Assembly: GCA_019084245.1 (NCBI GenBank)
Contig: JAHRFE010000009.1
Location: forward strand, 1 to 64,000
Length of the DNA stretch: 64,000 nucleotides
Origin: Hoeflea sp.
GTDB lineage: Bacteria > Pseudomonadota > Alphaproteobacteria > Rhizobiales > Rhizobiaceae
Direction: 5' to 3'
The notes under the pieces are model-generated. The model was not told where the DNA came from. It did not search any database and saw nothing but the letters and a program-made list of their open reading frames with translations. Positions 1-8,732 of this stretch are shown here, piece after piece. The translations under genes were made by a program, and so were the position numbers. Every line of letters starts with the position of its first letter. Positions within the stretch are counted from its first letter, which is position 1.

Positions 1-397
1 GAGTGTCGCTTGCGCGGCTCTCTTGGATAACACAAGGGCGAACTTCTTGGCGCCAGCGGCGCGCCGCCCTCGTTGTGTGAGCGGTTTATAGGTCCCACCC
101 ACACAAAGAGTCAACAGCCATTTTCACGAAACTGACATTTTCTTGTCCAATCGGAAAATAAGCGGTGAAACGACAGGGCTTCGGACAAATATGGTCATAA
201 TTTCAATTGGATAATCGGAGCCGGTAGCGTTTTCCCAGGGCGACTGGCTTCACATTGGCCCTTAGGCAACTGCGTAGATGCAGGTTGCTAGCCGCTTTTT
301 TGGCGATGAACAAAGGGGTACCCGTGTCGGGCCACGATTGATTGCCACCGGCATCTCCCCGCGCTAGCGTTTTGCTGAGCCAACAACAGGAGCCTTA
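1..397. other. Intergenic region upstream of the ene-reductase
   Basis: No open reading frame with a credible start or homology was recognised here. The segment holds a long dyad (ACACAAGGGCG at 30-40 against CGCCC at 65-69 and TTGTGT at 73-78) and a hairpin followed by six T at 266-301. The window edge may cut a structured RNA or the 3' region of an upstream gene. No clear sigma70 promoter for the gene at 398 could be placed. Confidence 0.4.
266..301 (+). terminator. Possible intrinsic terminator
   Basis: GCAACTGC (266-273) pairs with GCAGGTTGC (280-288) with one bulged G and a 6-nt loop. A run of six T starts eight bases later (296-301). The gap between stem and T-run is longer than usual, so it may be a weak terminator of something upstream of the window or only a leader structure. 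Confidence 0.3.
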
Positions 398-1558
398 ATG
401 ACCGCCCCTCATCTTTTTCAGCCGCTGACCCTTCGCGGAGTTACATCCCGCAACCGTGTCGTGATCTCTCCCATGTGCCAGTATTCAGCCCATGACGGAC
501 ATATGGACGATTGGCACATGGTTCATCTCGGCAGGTTTGCGATCGGTGGAGCCGGGATTGTCTTTACCGAAGCCACCGCGGTGCAGAAGCGCGGCCGCAT
601 CACCCATGGATGCACCGGTCTGTGGGCGGACAGCCAGATTCCAGGGCATACCCGGATCGCCCAGTTCGCGTTGCGCAACGGCGCCCTGCCCGCCATCCAA
701 CTGGGCCATGCTGGTCGCAAGGGGGGAATGCAGCGTCCATGGTTCGGCAATGGCCCTCTGGACGGCTCCGATCTGGCTCGGGGCGACATGCCGTGGACAC
801 CTGTCGGCCCGTCCCCGGTACCGGTCGCCGACGGCTGGCCGGTACCACAGGCCCTGACGCAGACGGAGATCGACGAACTGATCGATGATTATGCTTCGGC
901 CGCGCGGCGCGCCCTGGCCGCGGGCTACAGGATCGCCGAAATCCACGGCGCGCACGGCTATCTGGTGCACAGTTTTCTTTCGCCCATCTCCAACCAGCGG
1001 ACCGACAAGTACGGCGGCAGCCTGTCCGGTCGCATGCGGCTGGCGCTGGAAATTGCCGAGAAGATTCGCGCAATCTGGCCCGACGATCTGCCGATGTTCT
1101 TCCGCACCTCAGCCGTCGATGGTACGCCGGAAGGGTGGTCCCTCGATGATACCATTGTTCTGGCGGGCGAACTCAAACGAATCGGCGTCGACGTGATGGA
1201 CTGCTCATCGAGCGGCATCGCCGGAGCTGCGACCGCCAGCGGCGGCCAGAAGCGCCAGCCGGGATTTCAAGTGGCCTATGCCGAGCGGGTTCGCAGGGAA
1301 GCGAACATGCAAACCATGGCTGTGGGGCTGATCACCCATCCGCAGCAGGCCGAGGCCATCCTGGCTGACGGCCGGGCGGATCTGATCGCCATCGGCCGTG
1401 AAGCGCTTGTCGATCCCAACTGGGCGCTGCATGCGGCGCGCCATCTCGGGCACGACGCCGCCTTTGAAACCTGGCCGCGACAGGCGGGATGGTGGCTCGC
1501 GGGCCGGCAGAAGACCTGCGACTTCTACGAGCCCGGGGCTGACGCGTCACTTACTTGA
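398..1558 (+). CDS. NADH:flavin oxidoreductase / Old Yellow Enzyme family (YqjM-like)
   Basis: 386-residue FMN-dependent ene-reductase, predicted to reduce the C=C bond of alpha,beta-unsaturated carbonyls with NAD(P)H in the cytoplasm. The N-terminal LFQPL...RNRVVISPMCQYSA segment is typical of the YqjM-type class. The substrate-binding pair lies in IHGAHGYLVHSF (about residues 183-194) and is followed by the family signature SNQRTDKYGGS. Length matches the family. It is the only plus-strand gene here; its 3' end overlaps the convergent ThuA-like gene by 34 bp. No operon partner is visible, so the physiological substrate is unknown. Confidence 0.9.
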   Translation: MTAPHLFQPLTLRGVTSRNRVVISPMCQYSAHDGHMDDWHMVHLGRFAIGGAGIVFTEATAVQKRGRITHGCTGLWADSQIPGHTRIAQFALRNGALPAIQLGHAGRKGGMQRPWFGNGPLDGSDLARGDMPWTPVGPSPVPVADGWPVPQALTQTEIDELIDDYASAARRALAAGYRIAEIHGAHGYLVHSFLSPISNQRTDKYGGSLSGRMRLALEIAEKIRAIWPDDLPMFFRTSAVDGTPEGWSLDDTIVLAGELKRIGVDVMDCSSSGIAGAATASGGQKRQPGFQVAYAERVRREANMQTMAVGLITHPQQAEAILADGRADLIAIGREALVDPNWALHAARHLGHDAAFETWPRQAGWWLAGRQKTCDFYEPGADASLT

Positions 1559-2259
1559 GCCCCCCTTGCCGCCCAGGCCATGCCGCGACGGATGATCTGC
1601 GTCACTTGCGGAACCTTGAGATCGTCGAGCGTGTGGCCAATGGAACAGTAGAAGACCCGGCCCTTGTCCCAGCGGCGCTTCCAGACAACCGGGATGACGG
1701 TCCCCTCGATCCACCACAGGTGCTCGCCGGAGAACGTGGTTGTCGCCAGCACCTCGTTGGAGGGATCGACCAGCATGTAGTATTGCTCGGAACGCAGCCT
1801 GAAACTCTTGATGCCCCGGACAATCGGATCGTCCGGCCGGGTGATCGTGACATCGTAATCAACGAAATCATCCGACGGAACGGGATTGTCCGGCCAACCC
1901 GGCGGGTGGGCGACAAACTGTCCGCCAATCAGGAAGTGATAGCTCGGATGGTCCCGGAAGGCGTCGCCCATATGGCCATGCCACCCCGCAATCCCGCATC
2001 CATCGGCGATCAGCTTGAGCAGGCCGAGCTCTTCTTCGCGGGTGATGTTGCCGAACTCGTCCTGGTGGGAGGATCGCGCGCTGGACCAGATCGGGACAAT
2101 CAGATCGACATCGGCCATGCCAGCAGGGTTGGCTAGCGGCGCAAGCGTGTCATGGATTTCGACCTCGAAGCCCTGCTGCTTCAGCAATGCCTCGCACCAA
2201 TCGCCAAAACTGGTCGGCGCGTGTCCTTCCCAGCCGCCGACAAACAGAGCTGCTTTCAT
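1525..2259 (-). CDS. ThuA-like domain protein
   Basis: 244 residues with the ThuA (trehalose-utilisation, class I glutamine-amidotransferase-like) fold: N-terminal AALFVGGWEGH, a central GIAGWHGHMGDAFRD segment and a C-terminal GRVFYCSIGHTLDD strand-turn. ThuA proteins accompany sugar importers and keto-sugar metabolism, but their chemistry is poorly defined. It is the last gene of the minus-strand importer operon; its ATG overlaps the stop of the preceding dehydrogenase (ATGA at 2256-2259). The 3' end runs 34 bp into the convergent ene-reductase gene. Confidence 0.85.
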   Translation of the reverse strand: MKAALFVGGWEGHAPTSFGDWCEALLKQQGFEVEIHDTLAPLANPAGMADVDLIVPIWSSARSSHQDEFGNITREEELGLLKLIADGCGIAGWHGHMGDAFRDHPSYHFLIGGQFVAHPPGWPDNPVPSDDFVDYDVTITRPDDPIVRGIKSFRLRSEQYYMLVDPSNEVLATTTFSGEHLWWIEGTVIPVVWKRRWDKGRVFYCSIGHTLDDLKVPQVTQIIRRGMAWAARGAQVSDASAPGS

Positions 2260-3128
2260 CGCGCTTGTCCTTTCATAAATGCAAGAATGGAAGCCATGTC
2301 GCGCGAACCGAAGCCGGCGGACCGGGCGTGCTCAAGCATACCCAGCGTGGTCTGTGTCTGGGGCAGACCGACGCCGAGATCGTTTGCCAGCGCCAGCGCC
2401 AGCTTCACATCCTTGTGCGCAAGATCGATCGTGAAGGACACGTCCTGACCCGCTTCATCGAGATAGAGCGAACGCCGGTAGCTCAGCATCGGCGCCGCCG
2501 CCGCCGAGTTTTCAAACACATCGAAGGCATCGCGCTCGGAAATTCCCGCCCGGCCAGCCAGGATCAGCGCCTCGCACACAGTCTGGTTCAATCCGTGAAT
2601 GAGCATGTTCACCGCCAGCTTCATCACCGCGCCGGCCCCGGCCGAGCCGAGCCAGATGGTCTTGCGGCCCATGGCGTCGAACACTTCTGCAAGAAGCGGA
2701 TATGCTCCGCCTTCGCACCCCGCGATGATCAGCAACTGCGCATCCTGGGCAGCCTGGGTCGCACCTGAAACCGGTGCATCGACAAAGGTCTTGCCGGCGC
2801 GGGCGGCGGCTCCGGCAAGCTCCCGGACCAGATCCGGGCTCATGGTGCCCATCTCGACCAGCAAATCGGCACCCGGGACCTCGATCAAACCCTCCGGTCC
2901 GAGATAGACCGCCCTGGCGGCCTCGTCATTGGCGAGCACCGTGACAACCATGTCGTTTGCCGCAGCGAGGTTTTTCGGGCCGGGGGCAGCCTTGGCGGCA
3001 TGCGCTTCCACAAATGCCTCGACCGGTCCGGGGCTGCGGTTCCAGACCATGACGTCATATCCAGCACCCACGCAGTTTGCCGCCATGCGGCTGCCCATCC
3101 GCCCCAGACCGGCAAAGCCCAGCTTCAT
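2256..3128 (-). CDS. NAD(P)-dependent oxidoreductase, 3-hydroxyisobutyrate dehydrogenase family
   Basis: 290-residue beta-hydroxyacid dehydrogenase. The Rossmann motif GLGRMGSRMA sits at the N-terminus, the substrate loop DAPVSGATQAA near residue 120, and the conserved catalytic lysine in VMKLAVNML near residue 170. I start it at MKLGFAG (3128); a longer open frame upstream lies inside the ATPase gene and is not family-like. One base separates it from the upstream ATPase stop, and it overlaps the ThuA gene by 4 bp, so it is translationally coupled in the importer operon. The substrate is presumably a hydroxy acid arising from the imported compound. Confidence 0.9.
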   Translation of the reverse strand: MKLGFAGLGRMGSRMAANCVGAGYDVMVWNRSPGPVEAFVEAHAAKAAPGPKNLAAANDMVVTVLANDEAARAVYLGPEGLIEVPGADLLVEMGTMSPDLVRELAGAAARAGKTFVDAPVSGATQAAQDAQLLIIAGCEGGAYPLLAEVFDAMGRKTIWLGSAGAGAVMKLAVNMLIHGLNQTVCEALILAGRAGISERDAFDVFENSAAAAPMLSYRRSLYLDEAGQDVSFTIDLAHKDVKLALALANDLGVGLPQTQTTLGMLEHARSAGFGSRDMASILAFMKGQAR

Positions 3129-3129
3129 G

Positions 3130-4647
3130 TCAGGCAGCCCTGTCGCCGTTTGCAACGATCCCGGATATCGCCTGGACAAGATTGTCTTCGGTAACTTCTT
3201 CCGATGTGAACTCGCGCATGATCCGGCCCTGGTACATCGCGATGATCCGGTCGGAAACATGCATCACTTCCGGCATCTCCGACGAAATCACGATCACCGC
3301 ATAGCCTTGCCTGGCCAGGTCCCGGATCAGCTTGTGGATCTCGGACTTCGAGCCCACGTCAATGCCGCGCGTCGGTTCATCGACGATCAGCACCTTCGGA
3401 TGCATCGACAGCCACTTGCCGATAACGATCTTCTGCTGGTTACCACCCGAGAGATTGCCGACAAGCTGACGCCAGTTGGGCGTCTTGATCTCAAGCTTGT
3501 CCCGATAGTGATCGAAAATCGCAATTTCCGCGCCGTCGGAGACGAAGGGACCCGCCGTCAGGTCACTCACCTGCGGCAAGGTGATGTTGTCGCGGCAGTT
3601 CATTCCCAGCACCAACCCCTGTTCCTTGCGGTTTTCCGGAACCAGCGAAATGCCGTTCTCGATTGCCGAGACCGGGGACGATATCGTCACTTCCTTGCCC
3701 TCGAGGCAGATCGCGCCGCTGCTCGGCGTGCGAAGTCCGAACAGGGTTTCGGCGATTTCGGTCCGCCCGGCCCCGACCAGGCCATAGAAGCCGACCACCT
3801 CGCCCGAATGGACCTTGAAACTGACATCGTGGAAAAGTGAACCGCAGCACAGCGCCTTGACCTCGAGAGCGATCGCTCCGAGATTTGCTGGCTCGTGGTT
3901 CCTGGTGAGGTCGAGGCTGCGGCCGATCATCAGCTGTGTCACCTCGTCCTCATTGGTGTCAGCGGTAATCAATGTGCCGCGATAGCTGCCGTCGCGCAGC
4001 ACGCTGATCCGATCCGAGATCGTGAAGATCTCTTCCATGCGGTGGGAAATGTAGACAATCCCGACGCCGCGATCCTTCAGGTCGCGAATGATGTCAAACA
4101 GGACCACTTTCTCCGCGTCGGTGAGCGAAGCTGTGGGTTCATCAAAGACCACGGTCTTGGCATCCACCGTCAAGGCGCGGGCGATTTCGACCATCTGCTT
4201 GTTGGCGATCGACAAGTCGCCCACAGTGACCTCGGGACCGAACCCGCACTTCAGCCGTTCCAGAATGGCGCCTGCCTTGGCCAGCAAAGTCTGCCTGTCG
4301 ACGAGTCCGAACCTCTTGCGCGGCAACTCCCCCAGATAGATATTTTCGGCAGCCGACAGCTCTTCTGCCAGACTGAGTTCCTGATGAATCAGCACCACAC
4401 CCTCGGCCTTTGCCTCGAGCGGTGTTTTCATGGTGACCTGCCGGCCGCCGATATAGATCCGCCCCTCATCTGGCTGATGCATGCCGGCGAGAACCTTCAT
4501 CAGGGTCGACTTGCCGGCACCGTTCTCACCCAGCAAGGCATGAACCTCTCCAGGCTGCACCTCGAAACTCACCCCATCCAGCGCCCGAACGCCGGGAAAG
4601 GTCTTGACGATGTCCTCAAGCCGAAGGGCTGGTGATTGCGTCCTCAT
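3130..4647 (-). CDS. Sugar ABC transporter ATP-binding protein, CUT2 (RbsA/MglA-like)
   Basis: 505 residues with two fused nucleotide-binding domains, as usual for CUT2 importers. Domain 1 has Walker [17 protein letters not shown] and a degenerate signature region. Domain 2 has the modified P-loop GLVGAGRTEIAE, signature [15 protein letters not shown] and Walker B VLIVDEPTRGIDVGSKSEI. The ATG overlaps the permease stop by 4 bp (4644-4647). It energises the pair of permeases encoded just upstream; the substrate is set by the binding protein at 7548-8507. Confidence 0.95.
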   Translation of the reverse strand: MRTQSPALRLEDIVKTFPGVRALDGVSFEVQPGEVHALLGENGAGKSTLMKVLAGMHQPDEGRIYIGGRQVTMKTPLEAKAEGVVLIHQELSLAEELSAAENIYLGELPRKRFGLVDRQTLLAKAGAILERLKCGFGPEVTVGDLSIANKQMVEIARALTVDAKTVVFDEPTASLTDAEKVVLFDIIRDLKDRGVGIVYISHRMEEIFTISDRISVLRDGSYRGTLITADTNEDEVTQLMIGRSLDLTRNHEPANLGAIALEVKALCCGSLFHDVSFKVHSGEVVGFYGLVGAGRTEIAETLFGLRTPSSGAICLEGKEVTISSPVSAIENGISLVPENRKEQGLVLGMNCRDNITLPQVSDLTAGPFVSDGAEIAIFDHYRDKLEIKTPNWRQLVGNLSGGNQQKIVIGKWLSMHPKVLIVDEPTRGIDVGSKSEIHKLIRDLARQGYAVIVISSEMPEVMHVSDRIIAMYQGRIMREFTSEEVTEDNLVQAISGIVANGDRAA

Positions 4648-5648
4648 GTTCTGAGTTCTCCCTTGCCCTTGACATTGAGCTGACGATCAAGAAACAGCAC
4701 CGCTATCAGGATCAGGCCAATGACCAGATTGACTGTCTCGGTATCGGCGCCGATATGGCCAAGGCCCTTGCGCAGCAATTGAATGGCGATCACGCCGCCA
4801 AAAGTGTTGATGACAGAACCGCTGCCGCCGGTGAGCTTGGTGCCGCCGAGAACAACGGCGGTGATCGCCCACAGTTCATAGAGTTCACCATCATTGGGGT
4901 TTACTGAACCGCTGGCCGAATAGAAAACGATGCTCGACAGGGCCGTCAGAAAGCCGATCAGAACAAAGTTCCAGAGCATGTGCGGCCCGACCCGGATGCC
5001 GGCATTGACCGCGGCCTCCCTGTTGTCGCCGACCGCATAGGCGTTGCGGCCATGCACGGTTTTCGTCATCAGGAACCAGATCAGAAAGGTCAGCACGATG
5101 AAGGCAATTGCCGGAAACTCCAGTCCGAGCAAACTGGATTCGATCATGTCGACCAAGGTCCAGTTGAGCAGGAATGTCGGCTGCTCGCCATTGTACATGA
5201 AAACGAGCCCGCGATAGCCCAGCATCGCCCCCAGCGTGACGATGAAGGCGTCGACACCGGTTTTCCAGACGATCAGCCCATTGATCGCGCCGAGCACCAT
5301 GCCGGTTAGCAAGGCCATCCCCCATGCGAAGGGAATGACGCCCAGTTCACCGAGGCCGGCAAAGATCGGCCAGGTCTGGGAATCCAGCATCACGATGGCG
5401 CATAGGGCAAAGATGGCGCCGACCGACAGGTCGATATTGCCGTTGATCATGATCACGGTCATGCCCAGCGCGATGATTCCGATAGGAGCCGACTGCTTGA
5501 GCAGTAGCAGCATGTTGTCGAGATCCATGAACTGCGTCTGGGACACAGACAGGAAGCGCCCCGCCACCGAGAAGAAGATCAGCTCAAGAACGATGAACCC
5601 CCAGATGGCGCCGCGCTTAATTGTCTTGGTTCGGTTTGATGTGGTCAT
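4644..5648 (-). CDS. Sugar ABC transporter permease, CUT2 (RbsC-like)
   Basis: 334-residue multi-spanning inner-membrane protein with the RbsC-like signature NGNIDLSVGAIFALCA and the late loop VVLGGTKLTGGSGSVINTFGG, which contacts the ATPase. I start at MTTSNRTKTIKRG (5648); a longer frame overlaps the upstream permease. Together with the permease at 5659-6633 it should form a heterodimeric channel. It lies 10 bp downstream of that gene and overlaps the ATPase by 4 bp. Confidence 0.92.
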   Translation of the reverse strand: MTTSNRTKTIKRGAIWGFIVLELIFFSVAGRFLSVSQTQFMDLDNMLLLLKQSAPIGIIALGMTVIMINGNIDLSVGAIFALCAIVMLDSQTWPIFAGLGELGVIPFAWGMALLTGMVLGAINGLIVWKTGVDAFIVTLGAMLGYRGLVFMYNGEQPTFLLNWTLVDMIESSLLGLEFPAIAFIVLTFLIWFLMTKTVHGRNAYAVGDNREAAVNAGIRVGPHMLWNFVLIGFLTALSSIVFYSASGSVNPNDGELYELWAITAVVLGGTKLTGGSGSVINTFGGVIAIQLLRKGLGHIGADTETVNLVIGLILIAVLFLDRQLNVKGKGELRT

Positions 5649-5658
5649 CTCGGCCCCC

Positions 5659-6633
5659 TCAAGCGATCGGTGACAGAAGGCGGCCACGCTTGGCTGCAAT
5701 GTCCAGCCACACGGCGAGAATGATAATCAGCCATGTCACGACATACTGGACATAGAATTCCAGTCCGACGAGCAGCAACCCGTTCTGGATGAACCCCAGG
5801 ATCAGAACACCGATCAGGGTCTTGAAGACAGTTCCCGAACCGCCAAGCAGGGACGCTCCGCCCAGGATGATCGCGGCAAGAACTTCCAGTTCCAGCCCCT
5901 GCCCAACCGTGTTCTGGCTGCCCATTGACCTGCTGGCTTGAAGCAAACCAGCCATCGCCACGCAAAACGACGAAATGAGATAGGTCATCAGCACCACCCG
6001 CGGACGGCGAATGCCGGAGAATGTCGCAGCCACGCCATTGCCCCCCACGGCATAGACCTTCCGGCCGAACGGTGTTTTGGCGAGCAGGATGGCAAGCAGG
6101 CACGCCAAGCCCAGGAATACGACAATCGGGACTGGCACGCCGAGGACCGAGCCTTGGCCGATGACGCTGAACCAGGTGCCTTCCTTGTCGGCAATATCCA
6201 TGTTCTTGCCGCCGGAGTAGGTCAGTGTGAGGCCGTGGATCGCCGACAACATGCCGAGAGTGACAATCAACGAATTGAGCTTGAAATAGCCGACCAGCAC
6301 GCCAATGAACCCGCCAAGCGCCATGGTCATGGCAAACATGGCGGGGATGGCCAGTTCAGGCCCGATCTTGTCATGCAGATCAAGGACAACAATGGTCGAA
6401 AACGACATCATGGAGCCAACCGAAAGATCCAGGTTTCCACTGATGACGACAAAGGTCACACCGAGCGCCATCACACCTAGAATAGCCGAGGATCGGACCA
6501 CACCCAGCACATTGTCGACCGCAAGAAAACGGTCATTGAGAAGCGCAAAGCCGATCATGAAAACCACGAATGCGATCAGAATACCCTGGCGCGCCAAGAG
6601 CTTGCCGATTGCGTTCAACCGTTCTTCCGCCAT
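5659..6633 (-). CDS. Sugar ABC transporter permease, CUT2 (RbsC-like)
   Basis: 324-residue inner-membrane permease and partner of the next gene. It carries the family segments SGNLDLSVGSMMSFS and IILGGASLLGGSGTVFKT and about nine hydrophobic helices. The start ATG at 6633 lies about 30 bp after the SDR stop. Two different permease genes are less common than one in CUT2 systems but occur often in rhizobial polyol or sugar importers. Confidence 0.92.
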   Translation of the reverse strand: MAEERLNAIGKLLARQGILIAFVVFMIGFALLNDRFLAVDNVLGVVRSSAILGVMALGVTFVVISGNLDLSVGSMMSFSTIVVLDLHDKIGPELAIPAMFAMTMALGGFIGVLVGYFKLNSLIVTLGMLSAIHGLTLTYSGGKNMDIADKEGTWFSVIGQGSVLGVPVPIVVFLGLACLLAILLAKTPFGRKVYAVGGNGVAATFSGIRRPRVVLMTYLISSFCVAMAGLLQASRSMGSQNTVGQGLELEVLAAIILGGASLLGGSGTVFKTLIGVLILGFIQNGLLLVGLEFYVQYVVTWLIIILAVWLDIAAKRGRLLSPIA

Positions 6634-6665
6634 CCTGTATTTCCTCCCAACGCTCGGTCCGGATT

Positions 6666-7478
6666 TCAGACCAACGTCATGCCTCCGTCAATCATGACGA
6701 TCTGCCCCGTCATGTAATCGCTTTCCTTCGACGCCAGAAACGTCGTCGTGCCGGTAATATCGGCGGGTGTCGCGACGCGTCCCCGCAGGATGTCTGCCGA
6801 AAACTCCTCGATCGCCTGCCCCTCCCGCTCGGAAGCGCCGATCTCCATCAGGTCCTTGTCGAGTTGGCGCCACATCTCCGTGGCGACCACCCCGGGGCCA
6901 AACCCCGTTACCGTGATATTGTGCTTGGCCAAATCGCGGGCACCCGACTGCGTCAGCGAAACCACGGCCCATTTCGACGCGCAATAGGGCGCGACATTAT
7001 CAAACCCCTGGCGGCTTGCGATGGACGCCGTGTTGATGATCTTTCCGCCCCTGCCCTGGGAAATCATCTGCTTGGCCGCTTCCTGCATACCGATGAGAAC
7101 ACCGAGGCCATTCACATCCATGATGTCGCGCCAGTTGTCCTCGGTCACATCGAGAAAGTTCATGGGCTTGTTTATGCCGGCATTGTTGAATTTGACATCG
7201 AGCTTTCCAAAGACGGCCACCGCCTTGGCTATCATCGCGCGCACTTGAACGCGCTCGCTCACATTCACCTCTGCCCAGGTTACCTTCCCGCCGCGCCGGG
7301 CCGCGCGCTCATGGTTGGCGTCGCTCACATCCTCGGCCATCCTGCCATTGATGTCGGCGAAGCAGACATCAGCGCCCTCTTCAAGCAGCGCTTCGCCAAT
7401 TGCGCGGCCAATTCCCTGAGCTGCGCCAGTCACGATACATGACCGGCCGCTCAGGCGTCCGTTGGAAACACCAGCCAT
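6666..7478 (-). CDS. SDR-family oxidoreductase (diol/polyol dehydrogenase-like)
   Basis: 270-residue classical short-chain dehydrogenase: cofactor motif TGAAQGIGRAI near the N-terminus, NNAG (in FNNAGINKP), catalytic Ser in TASIAS and YCASK (Tyr-x-x-x-Lys). The segment MWRQLDKDLMEIG and the terminal SDYMTGQIVMIDGG resemble acetoin/2,3-butanediol and sorbitol dehydrogenases. It is encoded between binding protein and permeases, so it probably oxidises the imported substrate. It is clearly paralogous to the SDR at 10569-11378 on the other arm of this divergent locus. Confidence 0.9.
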   Translation of the reverse strand: MAGVSNGRLSGRSCIVTGAAQGIGRAIGEALLEEGADVCFADINGRMAEDVSDANHERAARRGGKVTWAEVNVSERVQVRAMIAKAVAVFGKLDVKFNNAGINKPMNFLDVTEDNWRDIMDVNGLGVLIGMQEAAKQMISQGRGGKIINTASIASRQGFDNVAPYCASKWAVVSLTQSGARDLAKHNITVTGFGPGVVATEMWRQLDKDLMEIGASEREGQAIEEFSADILRGRVATPADITGTTTFLASKESDYMTGQIVMIDGGMTLV

Positions 7479-7508
7479 GCTTCCCCTCCCGAATATGCAT
7501 GAAGATCA

Positions 7509-7534
7509 GGCACAGGGCGTTCAGGCCCTGTGCC
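7509..7534 (-). promoter_or_regulatory. Intercistronic hairpin after the binding-protein gene
   Basis: GGCACAGGGC and GCCCTGTGCC form a perfect 10-bp stem with a 6-nt loop, 13 bp after the binding-protein stop and before the SDR start. There is no T-run. It may stabilise the upstream mRNA or partly stop transcription so that the binding protein exceeds the membrane proteins. Confidence 0.6.
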
Positions 7535-7547
7535 CCCAGGAAGGTCC

Positions 7548-8507
7548 TCAGAAGACCGGTTTGGTGAAGTCGCCCATATTGTCCTGGGTAATCTTCGGCG
7601 TATCGAAGTAGTTCAGAAAGGGAAGCTCCTCGCCATTGAGGACATCAATGGCGGTTTTCAGCGCCGCCTTGGCGTCATCGACCGGCGATTGATAGATCGA
7701 ACCCCAATATTCACCACGCTCCATGGCCTCATAACCAACGGCGAAATTGGTGGCGCCGACAAAGACGATGCCCTCGCGTCCGGCCGCCTTGGCGGCATTC
7801 AGGGCTCCCACGCCCATATTGTCATCGCCGGCGTAGACGCCGTCAATGTCATCATATTTAACGAGGAAAGCTTCCATCACCTTCTGCGATTTTTCGCGGT
7901 TCCAGTCGCCGGGCTGGGTTTCGACAAGGGTCACATCCGGGCACACTTCCGGCAGCCGGTCTTCAAAGCCCTTGGCCCGCTCGATGGCGGTGGTGTAGCC
8001 GGGCTGGCCGGAAATCTGGACGACGCGGGCTTCCTTGTCGATGCCCATGTCCTTGAACTTGTCGCACATGATTTCTGCCGACCGCGACCCTTGTGTGATG
8101 TTGTCCGGACCGGAGAACGACTTCACGAACTGATGGCCTTCCTCGGCGATGTTCGAGTTGGTCACGACGACCGGAATTCCCGCTTGCTGCGCTTTGCGCA
8201 CTGCAGGAATGACGGCCTTGCCATTGGTTGGCCAGATGATGATCGCGTCAACCTTCTGCTGGATCAGATCTTCCATCTGCGCAATCTGACGGGCGACGTC
8301 GCCACCGGCATCAAGCACGACAGCCTCAACGTTTTCATTGGCGCCTGCGGCCTCGATAAAGGCCTTTTCATAGGTGGTCTGATAACTGTCGACACCGACA
8401 TTGTTCTGCGTGATGCCGATGGTCATCTTGTCGGCAGCCAACGCCGATACGGCGAATGACACGGCGGCGATCGCCGTCGTAGCGGCCAGAATACTTTGAA
8501 ACTTCAT
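7548..8507 (-). CDS. Sugar ABC transporter substrate-binding protein (periplasmic-binding-protein type 1, CUT2)
   Basis: 319-residue RbsB-like periplasmic protein. The signal peptide MKFQSILAATTAIAAVSFAV ends near ALAADK. The mature part has the alternating type-1 folds, with DAIIIWPTNGKAVIP and YAGDDNMGVGALNAAK as hallmarks. I start at 8507, where GGGAGGAAAA lies just upstream; the longer frame runs into the promoter region. First gene of the minus-strand importer operon and divergent from the HTH/binding-protein fusion at 8733. The ligand cannot be read from sequence; neighbours suggest a small polyol or diol-like compound. Confidence 0.92.
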   Translation of the reverse strand: MKFQSILAATTAIAAVSFAVSALAADKMTIGITQNNVGVDSYQTTYEKAFIEAAGANENVEAVVLDAGGDVARQIAQMEDLIQQKVDAIIIWPTNGKAVIPAVRKAQQAGIPVVVTNSNIAEEGHQFVKSFSGPDNITQGSRSAEIMCDKFKDMGIDKEARVVQISGQPGYTTAIERAKGFEDRLPEVCPDVTLVETQPGDWNREKSQKVMEAFLVKYDDIDGVYAGDDNMGVGALNAAKAAGREGIVFVGATNFAVGYEAMERGEYWGSIYQSPVDDAKAALKTAIDVLNGEELPFLNYFDTPKITQDNMGDFTKPVF

Positions 8508-8732
8508 GGTTTTTCCTCCCGGGCACGATAGCCCTCGTATTTGCTCCTCATCACCCCGGCCACTCCAAACCAGGGCGGTCACCTGACTTGGCAAGTGATC
8601 TTCCCAACAATGACGAAGCGAGGCGGATGAAAGAATTCGTAATATATCCATTTTGGGTATTTTCATGTTCATATTGGACTTCTTGAGGCTGTCGCCAGTC
8701 TCTCAATTTGGACATTTTACAGGGAGGCCATC
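8508..8732. promoter_or_regulatory. Divergent control region with a direct repeat
   Basis: This 225-bp region separates the importer operon from the fusion regulator. Two similar 16-mers, ATTTTGGGTATTTTCA (8650-8665) and AATTTGGACATTTTAC (8705-8720), lie in the same orientation 55 bp apart and share 11 of 16 positions. They are candidate sites for the divergently encoded regulator. The ribosome-binding site GGGAGG precedes the ATG at 8733. No confident -35/-10 pair was placed. Confidence 0.4.

Noticed and set aside
3129-3260. N-terminal extension of the hydroxyisobutyrate-dehydrogenase-like protein
   Set aside because: It lies inside the ATPase gene and the family starts at the Rossmann strand MKLGFAG (3128).
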